Shown here in pieces: positions 53,105 through 63,864 of a stretch of 64,000 nt of DNA. The notes below the pieces were generated by a model. It saw nothing but the letters and a program-made list of their open reading frames with translations, was not told the origin of the DNA and did not search any database. Every line of letters begins with the position of its first letter. Position 1 is the first letter of the stretch. Position numbers and translations under genes: made by a program. Origin of the DNA: Methanomicrobia archaeon (GTDB taxonomy: Archaea; Methanobacteriota_B; Thermococci; Methanofastidiosales; NM3); the NCBI GenBank assembly GCA_030603445.1, contig JAUVXU010000006.1:31077-95076 (forward strand), read 5' to 3'.

Positions 53105-53522
53105 TGGCATTTGGACACAAAATAAATCCTTGTGAGTAGAGATGCGTTTCTAGCAGTTCGGGCGATGATAGTTCAAATAGATGCCCTTTGCAGGAACAGT
53201 CGCTAGCGCCAAGACCTTTAACAACTGTAGATAATGTTGATACGCTTTTTGCAGTGGCGCATTCATTGCGCATTTCACCTTTTTTTATATATATTCTTTC
53301 AATAGTACTACGTTCTAGCAGATAATCAATATGCCAATGATTCCGTTTTTTTTCGCGCATGTGGTGGCGCAATCTTTGTTCAAGCCCCCCCATTGCCGAA
53401 CCAACATAAGCATACCATCCTGCTTTGAAAGTATAAATTCCCTGTTTCCCTACAGACAACCTTTCTTTTGATGGGACTTTTATTAGGAGCACGTAGGTCC
53501 CTTTGATAACAGGTCTGTTCAT
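53085..53522 (-). CDS. DUF123 (GIY-YIG-related) protein
   Basis: 145 residues. The core is GTYVLLIKVPS...GWYAYVGSAMGGLEQRLRHHMREKKRNHWHIDYLLE, the DUF123 version of a GIY-YIG nuclease fold, with CATAKSV and CSCKGHLFEL (Cys/His pair) downstream. It is often found as a free protein in Archaea or fused to endonuclease III in others; DNA repair is suspected, activity not shown. It overlaps the PurH-like gene by 4 bases. Confidence 0.85.
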   Translation of the reverse strand: MNRPVIKGTYVLLIKVPSKERLSVGKQGIYTFKAGWYAYVGSAMGGLEQRLRHHMREKKRNHWHIDYLLERSTIERIYIKKGEMRNECATAKSVSTLSTVVKGLGASDCSCKGHLFELSSPELLETHLYSQGFILCPNAIMEQLV

Positions 53523-54022
53523 TTTTCCACCAAATAAGAGAGGATTTTCATTTCATATTCAATTATATACTCCGTCGCTATTTTTGCATATTCTTGTTTC
53601 ATGGCCTTAAACACATTATCTTTTATTAGTCTCTCTGCTACATCACCATATTGTTGCGGGCTGACTATAACAAGGACATCTTCATAGTGTTTCACTCCAG
53701 AGCGTATTAGGGATACCCCCCCTATATCCATGTTTTTTAATGGATTTTTATCTTCACGCTCAATTGGCATAAGATTAACAACAACCATGCTTATTTTTCC
53801 TTCAGATATTTCGGCATGCAAGGCCGGGTGCAGTGTTTTTATCTTTCCATCGAGTAATTCTTCAAAACCAGTAATAGAAGATGTACATTTGGCTGCTACA
53901 CCATTTTCTTGTAGGTATCGATGCGTTCCTGGTGTTGCAATTATCTTTGCTCCTGATGCAACAAGTTTTTCTCCAAACGATTTTAAGCCTTCTTTCTCAT
54001 ACACACTGATTAGTACTTTCAT
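53519..54022 (-). CDS. Free-standing IMP cyclohydrolase domain (PurH N-terminal, MGS-like)
   Basis: 167 residues that match only the N-terminal domain of bifunctional PurH: MKVLISVYEKEGLKSFGEKLVASGAKIIATPGTHRYL, SITGFEELLDGKIKTLHPALHAEI, VVVNLMPIE and NMDIGGVSLIRSGVKHYEDVLVIV. The formyltransferase half is missing and cannot lie downstream, because the DUF123 start overlaps the stop. It should close FAICAR to IMP in the last step of purine synthesis. Most Archaea use the unrelated PurO for this. A metabolite-binding role of the MGS fold is the alternative. Confidence 0.8.
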   Translation of the reverse strand: MKVLISVYEKEGLKSFGEKLVASGAKIIATPGTHRYLQENGVAAKCTSSITGFEELLDGKIKTLHPALHAEISEGKISMVVVNLMPIEREDKNPLKNMDIGGVSLIRSGVKHYEDVLVIVSPQQYGDVAERLIKDNVFKAMKQEYAKIATEYIIEYEMKILSYLVEK

Positions 54023-54103
54023 ATCTTTCTTTCCTTAATCTATTATTATAATAAATATACTGCTTCACAAAGCTTATTAAGGTAACTTTTGTATTGGCCA
54101 TAT

Positions 54104-55480
54104 ATGGATTTCTTTGAGCTTACTAAACAATGCACAAAAAATGTCATGAATCATAAGAATGAGGAATTCCACATAGTCTCGCATATGGATGCAGACGGTA
54201 TTTCTAGTTGTGCAATACTTTCCAAGGCGTTCGAGCGCGCAGGTATCGAACATACATTCTCATGCGTGAAACTTAATGAACTAAGTAAGATTCCTCCTTC
54301 GGAAAATATGGTTTTTTGTGACTTGGGAAGTGGACAGCAACAAGAAATCAAGCAGTTGTTTAGTGGTTCAAATATTACAATAATCGATCACCATCAGTTT
54401 GAATGTTCGCTCTTCCCTTGCCATTTCAACCCATTCCTAGTTGGAATAAATGGAGGAACTGAAGTATCCGGGAGTGGAATGTCATACTTTTTCTCCAAGG
54501 CACTTGACCCTAAAAATGTGGATCTTTCCCAAATTGCAATCGTCGGGGCTATAGGCGATATGCAGGCATTATGGGGGCGTCTTGAGGGTCTTAACAGAAG
54601 CATACTTGATGACGGAATTAAAGCAGGGGTTGTGACAGCTTCACCTGATCTATTATTATATGGCCGTTATACCCGCCCTATATTCAAATCGTTGCAATAC
54701 TTCTCGGACCCACCTATCCCTGGTGTTTCAGGCAGTGAATCAAATGCCGTAGCTCTTTTAGGAAATTTGGATATTGATATAAAGGAGGAAGATTGGAGAA
54801 CACTATCAGATCTTTCTTTCGAAGAAAAACAAAGATTAGGAACTGAACTGATTCGAAGAATATTAAGTGAACTTCCTAAAGAGTTTGTGCATCTTGCCCC
54901 AAAATTGGTGTTCGGAGAAGCATACTCTTTCGAATGTGAGGATAGATATTCTCCTCTTCGCGACGCTTCAGAGTTCTCAACATGTCTCAATGCTACAGGA
55001 AGGAATAATCATCCTGAGATAGGTGTCGAGGTAGCTAAAGGGAATCGAGGCATATATTTTGATAAACTTAAGATACTGCTCAAGCGCCATCGGCGTAAAC
55101 TTGCCCAAAGCATTAGTCTAATAGATTCTAGGGGTATATCGCATCTTGATAATATCCAATATTTCGATGGCACAGGCATAACAGACGCACTTGTTGGAAC
55201 AGTGGCAGGAATGATGTTGGGGTCAGAGGAATGCAATCCATTCATGCCTCTAATTGGATATACCCCAATTGACGATTCCACAATAAAAGTATCTGTGCGT
55301 TGTTCGAAACTTTTGGTGCACAGGAATCTTAATATGGGCACGATCTTGCGCGATGTTGCTGCTAACTATGGCGGCGTTGGCGGAGGGCATGCATTTGCTT
55401 GTGGAGCCTATATTCCATTTGAACATATAACGGCGTTCTTACATGACATTTCACTGGCAGTAGGAGCATCTATTACTTAA
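54104..55480 (+). CDS. DHH-family phosphoesterase (RecJ/GAN-like nuclease)
   Basis: About 458 residues. VSHMDADGISSCAIL and FCDLGSG form the first DHH acid clusters, and ITIIDHHQFE the DHH motif; GAIGDMQALWGR and the C-terminal DHHA1 part SIGVYP-free stretch VGGGHAFACGAYIP complete the fold. The GAN/RecJ-like archaeal proteins bind GINS and degrade single-stranded DNA or RNA at replication forks. An upstream in-frame TTG (54089) with AAGGT before it is a competing start. Confidence 0.82.
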   Translation: MDFFELTKQCTKNVMNHKNEEFHIVSHMDADGISSCAILSKAFERAGIEHTFSCVKLNELSKIPPSENMVFCDLGSGQQQEIKQLFSGSNITIIDHHQFECSLFPCHFNPFLVGINGGTEVSGSGMSYFFSKALDPKNVDLSQIAIVGAIGDMQALWGRLEGLNRSILDDGIKAGVVTASPDLLLYGRYTRPIFKSLQYFSDPPIPGVSGSESNAVALLGNLDIDIKEEDWRTLSDLSFEEKQRLGTELIRRILSELPKEFVHLAPKLVFGEAYSFECEDRYSPLRDASEFSTCLNATGRNNHPEIGVEVAKGNRGIYFDKLKILLKRHRRKLAQSISLIDSRGISHLDNIQYFDGTGITDALVGTVAGMMLGSEECNPFMPLIGYTPIDDSTIKVSVRCSKLLVHRNLNMGTILRDVAANYGGVGGGHAFACGAYIPFEHITAFLHDISLAVGASIT

Positions 55481-55597
55481 AAAGAATGTATAATGGTATC
55501 ATTTAGCCGTTTTAGTATTTTTTATCTTTCTGAAATTAAAAAATACATATATTAAGAGTTGCAAACACGCTTTATTTAATCATACTAAAAACTCCTT

Positions 55598-55615
55598 ACC
55601 GAAAAGTTTAAAAAG
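55598..55615 (+). promoter_or_regulatory. Promoter of the 5S rRNA gene
   Basis: ACCGAAAAGTTTAAAAAG is a good BRE plus TATA box; its centre lies about 25-28 bases before the predicted 5S start, as expected in Archaea. It probably also drives tRNA-Asp. Confidence 0.6.
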
Positions 55616-55636
55616 AGACTTGATAAGTCAAATTCC

Positions 55637-55755
55637 GGTACGGCGGTCATAGCAAGAGGGCTACACCTGGTCTCGTTCCGATCCCAGAAGTAAAGTCTCT
55701 TTGCGATTCGGGTTGTACTGCCTTCGGTGGGAACCCCGAGACGCTGCCGGCTCCT
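55637..55755 (+). rRNA. 5S ribosomal RNA
   Basis: The sequence begins GGTACGGCGGTCATAGC, has the conserved loop CCGATCCCAGAAGTAAAG and TTGTACTGCC, and ends GACGCTGCCGGC, which pairs with the start. It closely resembles Thermococcales 5S. It is unlinked to 16S/23S in the window and is followed by tRNA-Asp after about 12 bases. Ends are approximate by a few bases. Confidence 0.93.
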
Positions 55756-55766
55756 TGTTGAGAACT

Positions 55767-55844
55767 GCCCGGGTAGTGTAGTCCGGCCTATCATACAGGA
55801 CTGTCACTCCTGTGACTCGGGTCCGAATCCCGGCCCGGGCGCCA
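55767..55844 (+). tRNA. tRNA-Asp(GUC)
   Basis: Acceptor GCCCGGG/CCCGGGC with discriminator G and encoded CCA (55842-55844). Anticodon stem CAGGA/TCCTG with loop C-T-GTC-A-C, anticodon GTC. T arm CGGGTCCGAATCCCG. No intron. Likely cotranscribed with 5S. Confidence 0.96.
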
Positions 55845-55975
55845 ACAAAATAGGAATAAGGTGATGGTATAGATAGTGGAGAACTTGGAGTTCATGTTTT
55901 TTAAGGATTTTTTAAAAAATGGAATGTTTTTCGTTAGTCTCCGTAGCGTCATACTAGTGTGTATACCATGTAAAT

Positions 55976-56049
55976 GGGCCTGTAGCTCAGTCTGGAAGAG
56001 CACCTGGCTTTTAACCAGGTGGTCGCGGGTTCAAACCCCGTCAGGCCCG
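55976..56049 (+). tRNA. tRNA-Lys(UUU)
   Basis: Acceptor GGGCCTG/CAGGCCC, discriminator G, no encoded CCA (the next bases are CTT). Anticodon arm CCTGG-CTTTTAA-CCAGG with anticodon TTT. T arm GCGGGTTCAAACCCCGT. It lies 131 bases after tRNA-Asp and ~50 bases before rpoH; a T/A-rich box near 55905-55920 might be its own promoter. Confidence 0.95.
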
Positions 56050-56098
56050 CTTCTCTGTTTATTAATAATTAGCGCGTTGATGAAGGATAGGATGTTTT

Positions 56099-56350
56099 AT
56101 GGATAAAGTGAATATTTTGGAGCATAAATTAGTGTCTAAGCATATTATTTTAAGTATTGAGGAAGAGGAATCTTTTTTAAAGAAGTATAATATATCAAGA
56201 AACAATTTACCATTGATTAAAACTAGTGACCCTGTGATAAAAGCGCTTGAAGAACAGGAAAACATTTTGTTGAAAGGAAGAATTATCAAGATTATTAGAC
56301 CTAATTCGCCTGCGGGTGAAGGTATCTATTACAGATATGTTGTTGAGTAG
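56099..56350 (+). CDS. rpoH: RNA polymerase subunit H
   Basis: 83 residues: [45 protein letters not shown], then the closing motif [23 protein letters not shown]. It is the archaeal counterpart of the C-terminal domain of eukaryotic Rpb5. It heads the rpoH-rpoB-rpoA1-rpoA2-rpl30e-nusA operon, with rpoB starting after 8 bases. Confidence 0.96.
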   Translation: MDKVNILEHKLVSKHIILSIEEEESFLKKYNISRNNLPLIKTSDPVIKALEEQENILLKGRIIKIIRPNSPAGEGIYYRYVVE

Positions 56351-56358
56351 AGGTAGAT

Positions 56359-59300
56359 ATGATGGATGGATGGCCAGTTATTAATTCATTTTTTGAAGAA
56401 AAGGGATTTGTGGGACAGCATTTGGACTCTTACAATGATTTTATATCTCGTGGTGTACAGGAAATAATTGATGAGATTGGAATCATAGAAACTGATTTCG
56501 AAGAATTCAATGTAAAATTTGGAAAAATTAGATATGGACATCCTGTAACAAAAGAGGCGGATGGATCCAAACGCCAATTATATCCTTCTGAATGTAGATT
56601 ACGTGGATTATCTTATTCTATTCCAATTTTCTTGGAAATGTGTGCCCAGGCACCTGATGGCGAAGTGGGCGAACCTGTTGAAGTGTTTATTGGCGATATC
56701 CCTGTTATGCTGAAATCTGTTTCATGTATATTACATAACAAGGACGATGACGATCTCATTGCAACGGGCGAGGATCCAAACGACCCAGGAGGATATTTCA
56801 TTGTTAATGGCACGGAGAAGGTAATAGTTGCCATTGAGGATCTTGCCCCCAACAGAATACTTGTTGAGAAGGACGAACGGACCGATTCATGCATTGCAAA
56901 AGTGTTTTCTACAAGACAAGGTTTTCGATCATTGATAAAAATGGAGCGTAAACGCGATGGACTTCTTGAGATGTCTTTCCCGTCAGTTCCAGGAAAAATA
57001 CCTTTTGTTGTGCTCATGAAGTCTTTGGGCGTTGTTTCAGATCAGCAGGTCGTCATGTCCGTTTCAGGAGACCCAGAGGTACAAAAAGAACTCCTTGATA
57101 ACATACAAAATTCAATGGACATTGTTACTGAAGAGGATGCGCTTGATGTAATTGGGAAAAAAGTAGCAATAGGCCAGCTAAAAGAATATCGCCTAAAGCG
57201 TGCTGAAGACTCTATAGATCGTTACCTTTTGCCACATATTGGGACTGATAAAGAGGATAGGCTAAGAAAGGCGTATTACCTTGGAATTATGGCTGAGCGC
57301 GTTATAGAACTAGCGCTTGGAAGAAGAGGTTCAGATGACAAGGACCATTACACAAATAAGCGATGGAAACTTGCAGGAGAGCTTCTTAAAAATTTATTTA
57401 GGCTTTCATTTATTCAATTGACCAGGGATGTTAAATACCAACTGGAGAGAACATATGCTCGTGGACGTTACGACTCAACTAAACAAAATGATTTTATTCG
57501 TAAATCAGTGCGATCCGATGTATTGACAGAGCGTGTTAGACATGCAATCGCTACGGGTAGTTGGCCTGGTGGCAGAACCGGTGTTTCGCAATTGATGGAT
57601 TCTGTAAATTATATGTCTCGTTTGTCTCATCTTCGTAGGGTAGTATCTCCTCTGTCACGAAGCCAGTCACATTTTGAGGCACGTGATTTACATCCGACAC
57701 ACTGGGGCCGTATATGTCCAAATGAGACACCAGAAGGCCCAAATTGTGGACTTGTGAAAAACATGGCGCTCATGAGCGCAGTGTCAGTGTCTGCTAACGA
57801 GGCAGAGATTGAGGAGTATTTAAAGACAGTTGGAATTAGTGATCTTGAAAAACGCACTGACTCAAAGGATATGGCATATGTATACCTTAATGGAAATCTT
57901 ATAGGATGCCATGAAGCAGGGGATGAACTTGTTAAAAAGATGCGAGAGGATAGAAGAAGGGGATATATATCTAGACAAGTGAACATGGCGTTTTATCCAT
58001 CTACTAAAGAAATGCATATCAACTGCGATGGTGGAAGGGCACGCCGTCCTCTTATAATCGTAAAAAATGGGGCCCCTTTACTAAATAATAACATCATAAC
58101 TCAGATAAAGGAACGCGATATTTCATGGAATGATCTTTTGGACCAAGGAATAATAGAGTTTCTGGATGCAGAGGAAGAGGAGAACGCACTTGTTGCAAAT
58201 ACAGAAGAAGAAGTCACTTCAGAGCACACACATTTGGAGATATACCTGGGTTCCATTCTTGGAATCGCAACAAGCATAGTTCCATTCCCAGAACATAACG
58301 CATCACCCAGGAATTCATATGGTGCAGGTATGGCAAAACAAGCACTTGGTTTTGCTAAAGCTAACTTCCGTTGGGGCGTTGAGACGCGTGAGCACTTGAT
58401 GCACTACCCTGAGGTCCCAGTTGTTAATACAAACGTTTTGGATGCAGTTAAATTTGGCAGGCGGCCTGCTGGCCAAAATTTCGTTGTAGCTATACTTTCA
58501 TATTATGGCTATAATATTGAGGATGCTTTGATTATAAATAAAGGATCCATACAACGCGGATTAGGGCGCACAACATTCTTTAGGACCTATTCTACAGAGG
58601 AGCGACGCTACCCTGGAGGCCAGGTAGACAAATTTGAAATCCCCGATCAGGCCATTCGTGGTTTTAGAGGGAATGAGGCATATGAATTTTTAGATGAAGA
58701 TGGGATTATTCGTTTGGAATCACAGGTCGCAGGCGGAAATGTTATTATAGGGAGAACTAGCCCGCCTCGTTTCCTTCAAGAACTTGATGAGTTTGGCATA
58801 GATATCGCAGGACGTGGTGAGACATCCATTGCAGTTCGCCCAGGAGAATCAGGTATAATAGACATGGTGCTAGTCTCTGAGACCCAGGATGGGAATAAAT
58901 TATCCAAAATTAAGATGCGCAACCAGCGTATACCAGAACTTGGCGATAAATTCGCCTCACGCCACGGTCAAAAAGGCGTCATTGGATATGTAATGCCTCA
59001 TGAGGACATGCCTTTCACAGAATCAGGAATAGTGCCAGATTTAATTATCAATCCTCATGCAATACCTTCACGTAAAACAGTAGGACAGCTGCTTGAGATG
59101 ATAGGGGGAAAAGTCGGATCGCTGGAGGGCAGAAATGTTAATGCCACAGCTTTCGATAATGAAAGTGAAGAGGATTTACGAAGAAAGCTTACCGAGGACG
59201 GATTCAAGCACTCCGGAAGGGAGATCCTATACAATGGAATTACTGGTGAAATAATGGCTGCAGATATTTTTATTGGAGTTGCTTATTATCAGAAACTACA

Positions 59301-59679
59301 TCACATGGTTGCTGATAAGATGCATGCCCGTTCTCGTGGACCCCGCCAAATGCTAACTCGACAACCTACAGAAGGAAAAGCACGAGAAGGTGGTCTTAGG
59401 TTTGGTGAAATGGAACGCGACTGCTTGGTTGGGCATGGTGCAGCGATGTTGCTGCAAGAGCGTTTGCTTGAGTCATCAGATAAATACAATGTGTTAATAT
59501 GTGGAAAATGTGGGAATCTTGCCATATACGACAAAATGCGCAGTAAAAAACAATGTCTGCTATGTGATGAGGATATAGACATACATGTTGTGGAAGTGTC
59601 ATATGCATTTAAATTATTGATGCAAGAGTTGGAGTCCATGCTTATTCAACCCAAATTGAAATTGGAGGACAGGGCGTGA
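56359..59679 (+). CDS. rpoB: RNA polymerase subunit B (unsplit)
   Basis: 1106 residues as one chain, not split into B'' and B'. The order of motifs is standard: [13 protein letters not shown] and [12 protein letters not shown] (lobe/protrusion), [62 protein letters not shown] with the catalytic Lys residues, and a C-terminal zinc site CGKCGNLA...CLLCDED. Length is that of other single-chain archaeal B subunits. The unsplit state excludes most Methanobacteria and Methanococci. GAGGTAGAT precedes the start. Confidence 0.98.
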   Translation: MMDGWPVINSFFEEKGFVGQHLDSYNDFISRGVQEIIDEIGIIETDFEEFNVKFGKIRYGHPVTKEADGSKRQLYPSECRLRGLSYSIPIFLEMCAQAPDGEVGEPVEVFIGDIPVMLKSVSCILHNKDDDDLIATGEDPNDPGGYFIVNGTEKVIVAIEDLAPNRILVEKDERTDSCIAKVFSTRQGFRSLIKMERKRDGLLEMSFPSVPGKIPFVVLMKSLGVVSDQQVVMSVSGDPEVQKELLDNIQNSMDIVTEEDALDVIGKKVAIGQLKEYRLKRAEDSIDRYLLPHIGTDKEDRLRKAYYLGIMAERVIELALGRRGSDDKDHYTNKRWKLAGELLKNLFRLSFIQLTRDVKYQLERTYARGRYDSTKQNDFIRKSVRSDVLTERVRHAIATGSWPGGRTGVSQLMDSVNYMSRLSHLRRVVSPLSRSQSHFEARDLHPTHWGRICPNETPEGPNCGLVKNMALMSAVSVSANEAEIEEYLKTVGISDLEKRTDSKDMAYVYLNGNLIGCHEAGDELVKKMREDRRRGYISRQVNMAFYPSTKEMHINCDGGRARRPLIIVKNGAPLLNNNIITQIKERDISWNDLLDQGIIEFLDAEEEENALVANTEEEVTSEHTHLEIYLGSILGIATSIVPFPEHNASPRNSYGAGMAKQALGFAKANFRWGVETREHLMHYPEVPVVNTNVLDAVKFGRRPAGQNFVVAILSYYGYNIEDALIINKGSIQRGLGRTTFFRTYSTEERRYPGGQVDKFEIPDQAIRGFRGNEAYEFLDEDGIIRLESQVAGGNVIIGRTSPPRFLQELDEFGIDIAGRGETSIAVRPGESGIIDMVLVSETQDGNKLSKIKMRNQRIPELGDKFASRHGQKGVIGYVMPHEDMPFTESGIVPDLIINPHAIPSRKTVGQLLEMIGGKVGSLEGRNVNATAFDNESEEDLRRKLTEDGFKHSGREILYNGITGEIMAADIFIGVAYYQKLHHMVADKMHARSRGPRQMLTRQPTEGKAREGGLRFGEMERDCLVGHGAAMLLQERLLESSDKYNVLICGKCGNLAIYDKMRSKKQCLLCDEDIDIHVVEVSYAFKLLMQELESMLIQPKLKLEDRA

Positions 59680-59683
59680 TATC

Positions 59684-62365
59684 ATGAATGAAGAAGAGAT
59701 ATTGATTTTTGGACCTCCAAAGAAGATAAAGGAGATATCTTTTGGTGTATTGTCGCCAGATAATATTCGTAAAATATCTGTTAAGAATATCGTACAGGCA
59801 GACACTTATGACGATGAAGGTTATCCAATAAATGGCGGACTTATGGATCCAAAGTTGGGTGTCATAGATCCTGGTTTAAAATGTCATACATGTAACTCAA
59901 AATTTGGTGAGTGCCAGGGACATTTTGGTCATATTGAGCTTGCGCGCCCTGTTGTGCACGTAGGATACGCTAAAGAGGTATATGATATTCTAAGATCTAC
60001 TTGCAGGGAGTGTTCAAGAGTACTGGTGCCTGAAGAAAGAATTCTTTACTATGAGGAAAAGCTCAAGGAAGATGGAGTACGTACAGGAATGCGTCAGACC
60101 ATCATAAGTGAGCTCATAAACGAATCCGCAAAAAAGAAGGGAGTACTAAAAGATAACAAGTGTCCACATTGTGGCACGGAACAGATAAAAATTAAGTTTG
60201 AGAAGCCTACGTCCTACAAGGAAGGTGACAAGAAGCTTACACCAGCTGATGTCCGTGAGCGTATGGAAAATATATCTGATAGGGAAACCGCTCTACTAGG
60301 TTGGAATCCAAACGCCTCTAGACCAGAGTGGGCCATTCTTACAGTTTTGCCTGTTTCGCCTGTTACTGTTCGCCCTTCCATAACATTAGAATCAGGTATC
60401 CGTTCGGAAGACGATCTTACACATAAACTTGTGGATATTATTCGTATTAATCAGAGGTTAAGGGAAAACCTGGATGCAGGAGCGCCGCAATTGATAGTTG
60501 AAGACCTATGGGAGCTTTTGCAATATCATGTTACGACGTATTTTGACAATGAGGTTTCCGGCGTCCCGCCTGCAAGGCATCGTTCAGGTAGGGTCCTAAA
60601 GACCCTTACACAGCGTTTGAAAGGCAAAGAAGGAAGATTCAGAAACAACCTATCTGGAAAACGTGTGGATTTTTCAGCACGTACTGTAATATCGCCGGAC
60701 CCGAATATATCTATCAACGAAGTCGGAGTTCCAAAATTTATAGCTATGGAACTCACAATCCCAGAAAGGGTAACTGGGAAAAATATTGAACGATTGCGCA
60801 AGCTTGTCGTATCTGGGTCTGATACGTACCCCGGGGCCAACTATATTATAAGGTATGATGGGATGAGAAAACGCGTCACTGACATTACACGCGATATTCT
60901 TGCTGAGGAGATTGAAGTTGGCTACATTGTTGAACGACATCTTCTAGATGGGGACATTGTCCTATTTAATAGGCAACCCTCTTTGCATAGATTATCTATT
61001 ATGGCACACGAAGTACGTGTTATGCCATATAGGACATTCAGACTGAATTTATGTGTTTGTCCGCCATACAATGCAGACTTCGATGGAGATGAGATGAATA
61101 TGCATGTTCCTCAAACAGAAGAAGCACAGGCTGAAGCGCGTATTCTTATGCGTGTTCAGGAGCAAATCATCTCACCACGTTATGGTGAGCCTGTTATTGG
61201 AGGAAGTCAAGATTACCTGTCTGGCGCATATCTACTTACTAAGAAGACCACGAAGTTTGCACGTGAACAGGTGGATCAAATGTTGTACGTCTCTAGCATA
61301 AATACAGATTTGCCAGAGCCTATCATTATCGAGGATGGAGTTCCTTACTGGACGGGCAAGCAGCTTTTCTCATTGCTATTGCCCCCTGACCTAAACATAG
61401 CATATAAATCAAAGGTTTGCAAGAAATGTGATGTTTGTGAAGGCAAAAAATGCAGACATGATTGCTATGTTTTGATAGAAAACGGTAAACTTATATCCGG
61501 CGTCATAGATGGTTCCACTTTTAAGGCACGTTCGACCTGTAAATTGTTAGATAAGCTTGTTAAAGATTATGACACAGACGTAGGAAGAAAATTCCTTGAT
61601 TCCGTGACATGCCTTGTTCTATGGAGCAATGGCATACTTGGTTTCTCTACTGGAATAGATGACGAAGATATACCAAAGGAAGGCCTGGATGTTATTAACA
61701 AGGTATTAAATGAAGGGAAAGAAAAAGTGGACAAGCTTATTGGGTCATACAATGAAGGTTACCTTGAACCACTTCCTGGGCGTAGTGTGGAAGAAACATT
61801 AGAGTCAAAAATAATGCAAGCACTTGCCGAGGCGCGTGACAAAGCCGGTAGCATTGCAGAGCGTTATCTTGGAATGAACAGGGGAGCTGTTGTGATGGCA
61901 AAGACCGGAGCAAAAGGAAATATGCTTGATATAACGCAGATGAGTGCTTCTTTAGGACAAATGTCTGTTAGAGGAAACAGATTACATCGCGGGTACATGA
62001 AACGTTCGCTTTCATCTTTCATACAAGATGACGTAAATGCAGATGCGCGTGGATTCGTTTCTTCATCATATAAGAAAGGGCTTAATCCAAAAGAATTTTT
62101 CTTTCACGCAATGGGTGGCCGCGAGGGTCTTGTAGATACTGCTGTACGTACTGCACAAAGTGGGTATATGCAACGCAGACTAATGAACGCACTTCAGGAT
62201 ATGAGTGTTAGTTATAATGGCACTGTTTGCACAAATGATGGTGTCGTAGCACAGTTCATATATGGTGAAGACGGGATAGACCCTGCAAAGTCAACTTACG
62301 GAAAAGCAGTTGATATTGATTGGATTATTCATAAGAATCTTTATCAGAACAAGGAGGCTGAATAA
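59684..62365 (+). CDS. rpoA1: RNA polymerase subunit A' (A1)
   Basis: 893 residues. It begins with the clamp and two zinc sites (CHTCNSKFGECQGHFGH and CRECSRVL...CPHCGTEQI), then GKRVDFSARTVISPDPN, FNRQPSLHRLSIM and the metal-binding NADFDGDEMNMH. An extra Cys cluster CKKCDVCEGKKCRHDC lies near residue 580. It ends in the usual archaeal split point inside the jaw; the second part is the next gene, two bases on. Confidence 0.98.
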   Translation: MNEEEILIFGPPKKIKEISFGVLSPDNIRKISVKNIVQADTYDDEGYPINGGLMDPKLGVIDPGLKCHTCNSKFGECQGHFGHIELARPVVHVGYAKEVYDILRSTCRECSRVLVPEERILYYEEKLKEDGVRTGMRQTIISELINESAKKKGVLKDNKCPHCGTEQIKIKFEKPTSYKEGDKKLTPADVRERMENISDRETALLGWNPNASRPEWAILTVLPVSPVTVRPSITLESGIRSEDDLTHKLVDIIRINQRLRENLDAGAPQLIVEDLWELLQYHVTTYFDNEVSGVPPARHRSGRVLKTLTQRLKGKEGRFRNNLSGKRVDFSARTVISPDPNISINEVGVPKFIAMELTIPERVTGKNIERLRKLVVSGSDTYPGANYIIRYDGMRKRVTDITRDILAEEIEVGYIVERHLLDGDIVLFNRQPSLHRLSIMAHEVRVMPYRTFRLNLCVCPPYNADFDGDEMNMHVPQTEEAQAEARILMRVQEQIISPRYGEPVIGGSQDYLSGAYLLTKKTTKFAREQVDQMLYVSSINTDLPEPIIIEDGVPYWTGKQLFSLLLPPDLNIAYKSKVCKKCDVCEGKKCRHDCYVLIENGKLISGVIDGSTFKARSTCKLLDKLVKDYDTDVGRKFLDSVTCLVLWSNGILGFSTGIDDEDIPKEGLDVINKVLNEGKEKVDKLIGSYNEGYLEPLPGRSVEETLESKIMQALAEARDKAGSIAERYLGMNRGAVVMAKTGAKGNMLDITQMSASLGQMSVRGNRLHRGYMKRSLSSFIQDDVNADARGFVSSSYKKGLNPKEFFFHAMGGREGLVDTAVRTAQSGYMQRRLMNALQDMSVSYNGTVCTNDGVVAQFIYGEDGIDPAKSTYGKAVDIDWIIHKNLYQNKEAE

Positions 62366-62366
62366 T

Positions 62367-63560
62367 ATGGCATCTGATGAATTTATCTTAGAGCGTTTAG
62401 ATGCCATATTACACTATAAAGTGTCTGATGCTATAATGGATGAATCAAAGAAAAAACTCATTGATTACAATGCCAATGTGCATGAGTTCACTGAAGCAGA
62501 GGTTGAGATTATTGCCAATGATATTGTTTTAGAGTACGACAAGGCTCGCGTAGATCCTGGTGAACCAGTTGGAACCGTTTCTGCTCAAAGTCTTGGCGAA
62601 CCTGGCACTCAAATGACACTCAACACATTTCATTATGCAGGTGTGGCAGAGATCAACGTAACTCTTGGTCTACCACGTATAATTGAGATAGTCGATGTGC
62701 GAAAGGATCCTTCAACACCAGTAATGACAATTGCCCTTGATGAAGAAAACAAATACTCTCGCGACAATGCGATAATGGTGGCAAGACGCATAGAGGGAAC
62801 CACAGTAGAAAATGTTGCACGCCAGACTGCGCTTGATGTCATCAACACAGAATTCCATGTATATCTAGACTCGGAGCGCATAGAGGATGCAGGGCTTGTT
62901 ATGGAGGACATAATAAAAAAGTTAAAGAAAGTAAAAGCCATAGAACGCATCCGCTATGATGAAGACGAGAATACAATCATCATGTCTCTAGGAGATATAA
63001 GCCTCTTTAAGCTTAGACGATTCTCTCAAAAGATAAAAATATTACCTCTAAAGGGGATAAAAGGCATAGAACGTGCAATGATCAAGAAAGAAGGCGATGA
63101 ATATTTTGTATACACAGAGGGATCAAACTTTGCAGATGTTTTGGAAATTCCTGGCGTTGATTATAAACTAGCTATGACAAACAATATATATGAGATCTAC
63201 GAGGTACTGGGAATTGAAGCAGCGCGAAATTCTATAATAGAGGAAATACAAAATGTACTTGATGAGCAGGGCCTTGAGGTCGACAGGCGACATATCATGT
63301 TGCTTGCTGATGCAATGTGCCTTGAAGGAGATATCCAGCAGATAGGCAGACACGGTATCACAGGCGAGAAGGCGAGCGTTTTGGCTAGAGCATCTTTTGA
63401 GGTTACCACTGGACACCTCTTAGAGGCTGCAAGGGAAGGAGAGAAGGATAGGCTCACTGGAGTGACCGAAAATGTTATTGTTGGTCAACCTATACCATTG
63501 GGCACTGGCACTGTAGATTTGGTAATGAAAGTAATTGATGAAGATAATAAGGAGGCATGA
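62367..63560 (+). CDS. rpoA2: RNA polymerase subunit A'' (A2)
   Basis: 397 residues starting MASDEFILERLDAILHYKV. The trigger-loop region is DPGEPVGTVSAQSLGEPGTQMTLNTFHYAGVAEINVTLGLPRIIEI, and the conserved end region DRRHIMLLADAMCLEGDIQQIGRHGITGEKASVLARASFE. The frame can be extended upstream but ATG 62367 is the true start, one base after the A' stop. Confidence 0.97.
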   Translation: MASDEFILERLDAILHYKVSDAIMDESKKKLIDYNANVHEFTEAEVEIIANDIVLEYDKARVDPGEPVGTVSAQSLGEPGTQMTLNTFHYAGVAEINVTLGLPRIIEIVDVRKDPSTPVMTIALDEENKYSRDNAIMVARRIEGTTVENVARQTALDVINTEFHVYLDSERIEDAGLVMEDIIKKLKKVKAIERIRYDEDENTIIMSLGDISLFKLRRFSQKIKILPLKGIKGIERAMIKKEGDEYFVYTEGSNFADVLEIPGVDYKLAMTNNIYEIYEVLGIEAARNSIIEEIQNVLDEQGLEVDRRHIMLLADAMCLEGDIQQIGRHGITGEKASVLARASFEVTTGHLLEAAREGEKDRLTGVTENVIVGQPIPLGTGTVDLVMKVIDEDNKEA

Positions 63561-63564
63561 TAGT

Positions 63565-63864
63565 ATGGATATAGCAAGAGAGATTAGAAAAGCTATTGAC
63601 ACCGGAAAAGTAGTTCTTGGCACTGACAGGTCTATAAAGGCGTTAAAAGCAGGTGATTCCAAACTCATAATTTATGCTGCAAACACAAAGAAGGAAGCAA
63701 AAGAAGATTTGCAACATTATGCAAAAATTTCCAACGTACCGATATTAGAATACAAAGGAACCGGCGTGGATATTGGTATGGTCTGTGGTAAACCTTTCAT
63801 AGTGTCTATGCTATCCATAAACTCCCCCGGAGAATCTATTATTTTATCGGCGGAGGGAGAATGA
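63565..63864 (+). CDS. rpl30e: Ribosomal protein L30e
   Basis: 99 residues: MDIAREIRKAIDTGKVVLGTDRSIKALKAGDSKLIIYAANTKKEAKEDLQHYAKISNVPILEYKGTGVDIGMVCGKPFIVSMLSI. It binds 23S rRNA and belongs to the L7Ae/L30e family. A longer frame overlaps rpoA2; ATG 63565 is 4 bases after the A'' stop. Same operon position as in many Euryarchaeota, between rpoA2 and nusA. Confidence 0.96.
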   Translation: MDIAREIRKAIDTGKVVLGTDRSIKALKAGDSKLIIYAANTKKEAKEDLQHYAKISNVPILEYKGTGVDIGMVCGKPFIVSMLSINSPGESIILSAEGE

